Below the pieces are notes generated by a model. The model worked only from the letters and a program-made list of their open reading frames with translations. It ran no database searches and had not been told where the DNA came from. Below are positions 6,282-8,366 of a DNA stretch of 8,366 nucleotides, in pieces. The stretch's first letter is position 1. Every line of letters starts with the position of its first letter. The position numbers and the translations under genes were made by a program. The DNA comes from Dehalococcoidia bacterium (GTDB lineage Bacteria > Chloroflexota > Dehalococcoidia > Dehalococcoidales > Fen-1064), in the NCBI GenBank assembly GCA_030691775.1, contig JAUYDN010000254.1, positions 1-8,366 of the forward strand, read 5' to 3'.

Positions 6282-6392
6282 CTATTTTCTAGCGGCGGTT
6301 TTAGCGGTAGTCCGGGCGGCTCTCCGCGCATCCTTGGCTTTAGTCTGTTTCTTGCGGTGTTCCTGGAGCGCTAATCTCTTACCTTTATTCAT
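6282..6392 (-). CDS. 36-residue Lys/Arg-rich microprotein
   Basis: A complete ORF opens MNKGKRLALQEHRKKQTKAK and closes DARRAARTTAKTAARK. It has 15 Lys/Arg residues against two acidic ones and no hydrophobic core, so it should be a disordered or single-helix, strongly basic peptide. The Ala/Thr/Lys/Arg-rich tail recalls histone H1-like or small ribosome-associated peptides. Its stop lies 11 bp before the THEP1 gene and it is apparently the first gene of the operon. Shine-Dalgarno is absent; a TTGTTA-17 bp-TAGATT promoter candidate sits so close that the transcript might begin at the ATG. It falls below the size cut-off of most gene callers. Inference: nucleic-acid binding or an operon leader peptide. 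Comparison across related genomes would decide whether it is conserved. Confidence 0.6.
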   Translation of the reverse strand: MNKGKRLALQEHRKKQTKAKDARRAARTTAKTAARK

Positions 6393-6399
6393 ATACTCT

Positions 6400-6428
6400 A
6401 ATCTACAATACTATTGAGAAAGTAACAA
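6400..6428 (-). promoter_or_regulatory. Possible promoter of the five-gene operon
   Basis: The minus strand has TTGTTA (6428-6423), a 17-bp spacer and TAGATT (6405-6400), each matching four of six consensus bases. The -10 box ends 7 bp before the microprotein ATG, so transcription would start at or very near the start codon and give a leaderless mRNA. This fits the absence of a Shine-Dalgarno sequence. The match is modest. Confidence 0.35.
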
Positions 6429-6433
6429 GCTTG

Positions 6434-6451
6434 TTCCCGCGAAGGCGGGAA
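6434..6451. repeat. GAAG-loop hairpin repeat, copy 1
   Basis: TTCCCGC (6434-6440) and GCGGGAA (6445-6451) form a perfect 7-bp stem with a GAAG loop, followed by TGACA. This resembles the dispersed 'ATTCCCGCGAAGGCGGGAATGACA' type of intergenic hairpin seen in many bacterial genomes. It lies just upstream of the putative operon promoter. Confidence 0.6.
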
Positions 6452-6507
6452 TGACAAATATCAACTATCAAAACCCCACCCCTTTTCCCCCAACAAATAA
6501 TACACGT

Positions 6508-6548
6508 GTAGGGTGGATTAGTTTTCCGATTTATCGGTAACGTAACCC
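6508..6548 (+). repeat. 41-bp direct repeat, copy A
   Basis: It begins GTAGGGTGGATTAG and ends TAACGTAACCC. It aligns without gaps to 6750-6790 with 34 of 41 bases identical by my hand count. Copy A contains the mini-hairpin CCGAT-TT-ATCGG at 6526-6537. The sequence resembles the common GTAGGGTGGATTA...TAACCCACC intergenic repeat family. Confidence 0.7.
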
Positions 6549-6595
6549 ACCAGGAAGCGAGGAACGTCGAAGGGCATAAAAGTTGCTGGTGGGTT
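6544..6595. repeat. 10-bp perfect inverted repeat
   Basis: AACCCACCAG (6544-6553) is the exact reverse complement of CTGGTGGGTT (6586-6595), separated by 32 bp. It overlaps the end of the 41-bp copy A, so copy A and this palindrome may be parts of one larger decayed element. Confidence 0.65.
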
Positions 6596-6699
6596 TCCGC
6601 CGATTAAAACCAGCTTCTAACCACCATACCGCTATTGAGAAAATTCCAAGTGCCAAGTAACAAGGACCAAGCCTCACCCCTTTTCCCCGCCACTTTCCT

Positions 6700-6727
6700 G
6701 TCATTCCAGTGAAGACTGGAATCCAGA
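6700..6727. repeat. GAAG-loop hairpin repeat, copy 2
   Basis: ATTCCAGT (6703-6710) and ACTGGAAT (6715-6722) make a perfect 8-bp stem with the same GAAG loop as the hairpin at 6434-6451. The stem sequence differs by compensating changes, so the fold rather than the sequence is shared. Confidence 0.6.
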
Positions 6728-6749
6728 TAAGTTACATTTCATTCCAGTA

Positions 6750-6790
6750 GCAGGGTGGATAAGTCATCCGATTTACCGATAACATAACCC
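6750..6790 (+). repeat. 41-bp direct repeat, copy B
   Basis: It begins GCAGGGTGGATAAG and ends TAACATAACCC, the counterpart of 6508-6548 in the same orientation. In this copy the internal CCGAT/ATCGG hairpin is degraded to CCGAT/ACCGA, and the inverted repeat found beside copy A is absent. Confidence 0.7.
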
Positions 6791-6810
6791 CCGCGTAAAA
6801 TTGCCATTTG

Positions 6811-6834
6811 TTAGTTGACAGTTGTGTCAGTTAA
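6811..6834. other. Possible hairpin at the 3' end of the methionine synthase gene
   Basis: TTAGTTGACA (6811-6820) and TGTCAGTTAA (6825-6834) face each other across a GTTG loop. On the plus strand they give a 10-bp stem with two G-U pairs; on the minus strand those two pairs become mismatches. No T-run follows, so a terminator role for the minus-strand gene is weakly supported. Confidence 0.25.
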
Positions 6835-6835
6835 T

Positions 6836-7861
6836 TTATAGGTATTTCCTTTTTATTACCGCGGAGAGTTCCGCCAGTAGCTCCAGGGCGCGCTCCGCCG
6901 CCTGCTCGGTTACAGTGGGCAGACCGCAGGCGGGTGTCAGCAACCCCTGCCCGATAAGCTGTTTGAAGGGTACACCTTTGCGGGTGAAGGGCGCCATCGC
7001 CTCTTCAAGACGGTCTTTAAGGCTGGCAACGGACTCCTTCTCTATCGCTTCGGTCTCCGTCGGAATGATGCCCCACGCCATCGCCCCACCCCTGTCCAGC
7101 AGTCTCTTGACCTCAGCCGGGTACAGAGCCAGCGAGCCGGCGTAATTATAGGCATCGAAGTTGATGATGTCGACCTTAGTTTGCAGGAGGACCGACCAGT
7201 CCGTGTTGCCACAGCAGTGGATACCTTTGATGCCTTTGATACCGGAGAACGTTTCATCGAGGAGACTGACGACCTGCTCGCGAGTTAACTGCATCCCCAC
7301 CGACCCGAACGCCGACATATAAGGCTCATCGAGGAAGATGATTACGTTACGGCTGATTTTCCTCAGGGACTGCTCCATCCAGCTTGCCTTGAGTCGCAGG
7401 AATTTGGGCACTACGTCCGCGAAGGTCTCGTCGTAGAGAATTGCCTTGCCGGTCTCATCGGTGACGGTCATTCCCCAACTGACAGGACCGGTGACCTGTC
7501 CCTTGACGGCACGCGGCGTCAGGTTATCGAGCGCCAGGAACCGGTGCAAGCCGGCGGCATACTCCGCTGTGATGGGGTATTTTCCGAAATCGTTAGCCAT
7601 GTAGTCCGTATAGAAGTTCTCCAGTGGCTTTGTCAGGTCTTGCGCACGGTTGACGTACGTCTTGCCCTCCGTGACCACGATGCCGGGGAAGCCCTGGCTG
7701 AACTGGGTATACATGTTTTCAACGTAAGCACGTTTGGGCAACTGCGGCCAGCAAGGAATGTCTTTCAGGTAGCGCGTCACCACCGCACAGACTTTATCAG
7801 CGTCTTTATACGGCAAACTTCCTATCATCGTTGGCAGGCAACCAAAACGAGCGTCAGACAT
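6836..7861 (-). CDS. mesB: Core methionine synthase (MetE C-terminal-domain family, MesB-like)
   Basis: It is predicted to methylate homocysteine to methionine. The protein is 341 residues, matching only the C-terminal catalytic barrel of MetE (about 750 residues); the N-terminal folate-binding half is absent. Numbered from the upstream GTG at 7870, the zinc site is visible as HCC (His218, Cys220) in GIHCCGNTDW and Cys315 in LLTPACGLP. DEP (181-183) and the GQVTGPVSWG loop (124-133) are also family features. The fourth ligand, Glu in MetE, aligns with Asp239 in INFDAYNY. Such short enzymes in Dehalococcoides use methylcobalamin, with the corrinoid iron-sulfur protein as likely donor, not methyl-THF. 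The ATG at 7861 is preferred because GGGTGAG precedes it; GTG at 7870 is possible. Neighbouring mtnP, ahcY and metK support this over a UroD-like methyltransferase role. The MesB subfamily call is an inference. Confidence 0.87.
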   Translation of the reverse strand: MSDARFGCLPTMIGSLPYKDADKVCAVVTRYLKDIPCWPQLPKRAYVENMYTQFSQGFPGIVVTEGKTYVNRAQDLTKPLENFYTDYMANDFGKYPITAEYAAGLHRFLALDNLTPRAVKGQVTGPVSWGMTVTDETGKAILYDETFADVVPKFLRLKASWMEQSLRKISRNVIIFLDEPYMSAFGSVGMQLTREQVVSLLDETFSGIKGIKGIHCCGNTDWSVLLQTKVDIINFDAYNYAGSLALYPAEVKRLLDRGGAMAWGIIPTETEAIEKESVASLKDRLEEAMAPFTRKGVPFKQLIGQGLLTPACGLPTVTEQAAERALELLAELSAVIKRKYL

Positions 7862-7872
7862 TTTACTCACCC

Positions 7873-7916
7873 GTCATTGCGAGGAGTCCGCTTGAGGCGG
7901 ACGACGTGGCAATCTC
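7873..7916. repeat. GTCATTGCGAGG...GGCAATCTC intergenic hairpin repeat
   Basis: ATTGC (7876-7880) pairs with GCAAT (7909-7913), and the inner GTCCGC (7886-7891) pairs with GCGGAC (7897-7902) around TTGAG. The whole matches the widespread GTCATTGCGAGGAG...GACGTGGCAATCTC type of dispersed bacterial repeat. It ends 11 bp upstream of the preferred methionine synthase start, so it would form a hairpin in that gene's leader. It also creates a spurious open frame on the minus strand. Confidence 0.75.
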
Positions 7917-7983
7917 TGGGGGTGGCTTAAGTCGCACACTTTTAGTGTTACAGTCAAGACTCTCGTTGTATGTAATGATTACC

Positions 7984-8048
7984 TCTCCCCACCCTGAGAT
8001 TCTTCGGCGTCCTTCGAGTGGTTGGGAGAACGGACACCTCAGAATGAC
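7984..8048. repeat. Second intergenic hairpin repeat between mtnP and methionine synthase
   Basis: TCTCCCCACC (7984-7993) faces GGTTGGGAGA (8020-8029), pairing with one mismatch. CTGAG (7994-7998) is also complementary to CTCAG (8038-8042). The right end, CTCAGAATGACA, and the internal GAGATTCTTCGGCG resemble the dispersed 'GTCATTCTGAG...GAAGAATCTCA' repeat family read on the other strand. With the neighbour at 7873-7916 it fills most of the gap 7862-8067, in which I see no gene. Confidence 0.55.
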
Positions 8049-8067
8049 AAATGGGACATAGTGGCGA

Positions 8068-8366
8068 TTAATGGACGTACTTCCCAATCAGTAACCCCAG
8101 CTTTTTCTTCGTCTCCGCCGGAATCTTCGCCGGGTCGGTGACGATTGCCATTTGCAGGGCGCTGGCACAGGCGCAATCACGCTTCGAGGGTATCTTTTTC
8201 ACCGCCAGCCGGATGATACGCCGCGCCGTACCGATGTTTTCCCGCAGGGTCTTGAGAATGGTTTTTACAGTAACGGCTTCGACTGGCTCCCACCAGCTAT
8301 CGTAGTCCGTGGCGCAGGCAATGATAGCGTAGCAGATTTCCGCCTCCCGTGCGAGCTTCGCTTCCG
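8068..8366 (-). CDS. mtnP: 5'-methylthioadenosine phosphorylase, C-terminal part (runs off right edge)
   Basis: The last 98 residues are present, opening EAKLAREAEICYAIIACATD and ending LGLLIGKYVH before TAA. LAREAEICYA followed by the purine-site motif ATDYDSW (18-24 of the visible part) is diagnostic of MTAP/PNP family 2; the two Asp residues of TDYD select adenine over hypoxanthine. The enzyme phosphorolyses methylthioadenosine, a by-product of polyamine synthesis and radical or other SAM chemistry, to adenine and methylthioribose-1-phosphate. A CAC (CxC) motif at 64-66 recalls the redox or disulfide CxC of archaeal MTAP II. It is the first gene in the window by direction of transcription and lies 206 bp upstream of the methionine synthase, in keeping with a methionine/SAM salvage locus. 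Confidence 0.93.
   Translation of the reverse strand, partial: EAKLAREAEICYAIIACATDYDSWWEPVEAVTVKTILKTLRENIGTARRIIRLAVKKIPSKRDCACASALQMAIVTDPAKIPAETKKKLGLLIGKYVH

Larger units (their letters stand above)
6393..6835. other. 443-bp intergenic region, repeat-rich, no gene seen
   Basis: No ORF with a plausible start, codon pattern or recognisable product was found on either strand. The region holds two short hairpins with identical GAAG loops, two copies of a 41-bp sequence 242 bp apart, a 10-bp inverted repeat, and a possible hairpin at 6811-6834 just past the methionine synthase stop. CACCCCTTTTCCCC also occurs twice (near 6477 and 6675). It looks like an accumulation of decayed repeats between two transcription units. 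Confidence 0.65.

Noticed and set aside
6424..6435. 12-bp palindrome AACAAGCTTGTT as an operator
   Set aside because: It overlaps both the candidate -35 box and the GAAG-loop hairpin, so an operator is conceivable, but a single short palindrome in repeat-rich DNA is not enough to call one.
6501..6510. Perfect 10-bp palindrome TACACGTGTA as an operator
   Set aside because: It is more than 70 bp upstream of the putative operon promoter, occurs once, and is short enough to arise by chance beside the repeats.
6393..6835. CRISPR array in the repeat-rich gap
   Set aside because: There are only two degenerate copies 242 bp apart and no regular spacers or cas genes.
7863..8087. Minus-strand 74-residue open frame between mtnP and the methionine synthase
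   Set aside because: Its ends translate from the two dispersed repeats (SSASSGLLAMTGE-type and VILRCPFSQPLEG-type strings), it overlaps the mtnP 3' end, and it has no protein-like core.

Overview
The window reads as chromosomal DNA of an anaerobic bacterium, most likely a Chloroflexota member of the Dehalococcoidia. That placement is an inference. It rests on a short 'core' methionine synthase of the kind known from Dehalococcoides and other Wood-Ljungdahl anaerobes, on a methylthioadenosine phosphorylase with a CxC motif, and on intergenic hairpin repeats that look typical of that group. Nothing here (no rRNA, no marker tree) proves it. All eleven genes lie on the minus strand, so they are read from the right edge to the left.

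Layout in transcription order. (1) Bases 8366-8068: the C-terminal 98 residues of 5'-methylthioadenosine phosphorylase (mtnP). (2) A 206-bp repeat-bearing gap. (3) 7861-6836: a folate-domain-less core methionine synthase (MesB-like). (4) A 443-bp gap, 6835-6393, with no convincing gene but several hairpins, an inverted repeat and two copies of a 41-bp repeat. (5) 6392-3282: a tight five-gene operon. It holds a 36-residue Lys/Arg-rich microprotein, a THEP1-type NTPase, a COG2187 aminoglycoside-phosphotransferase-like kinase, a COG0645-type P-loop kinase with an altered Walker A motif, and a PHP phosphoesterase. Junctions are 11 bp, ATGA overlap, 9 bp and ATGA overlap. (6) A 101-bp AT-rich gap. 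(7) 3180-1685: a 66-residue four-cysteine protein 26 bp upstream of S-adenosylhomocysteine hydrolase (ahcY). (8) A 109-bp gap with a 55-bp double-hairpin repeat, then metK at 1575-364. (9) A 133-bp gap, then the start of a Dph6-like PP-loop ATPase running off the left edge.

Functional picture. metK makes SAM, ahcY cleaves the SAH left by methylation, MtnP removes methylthioadenosine, and the core methionine synthase would remethylate homocysteine. Together they make a nearly complete methionine/SAM cycle in about 8 kb. If the methionine synthase takes its methyl group from a methyl-corrinoid protein, as the characterised Dehalococcoides enzyme does, the cycle would run without methyl-THF. The five-gene operon in the middle is a separate, largely uncharacterised nucleotide/phosphate module. 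Its two central genes correspond to the halves of a protein that is a single fused chain in many other bacteria. The best candidates for undescribed biology are the two small ORFs that lead the operons, and the kinase whose P-loop carries Trp where Gly is expected.
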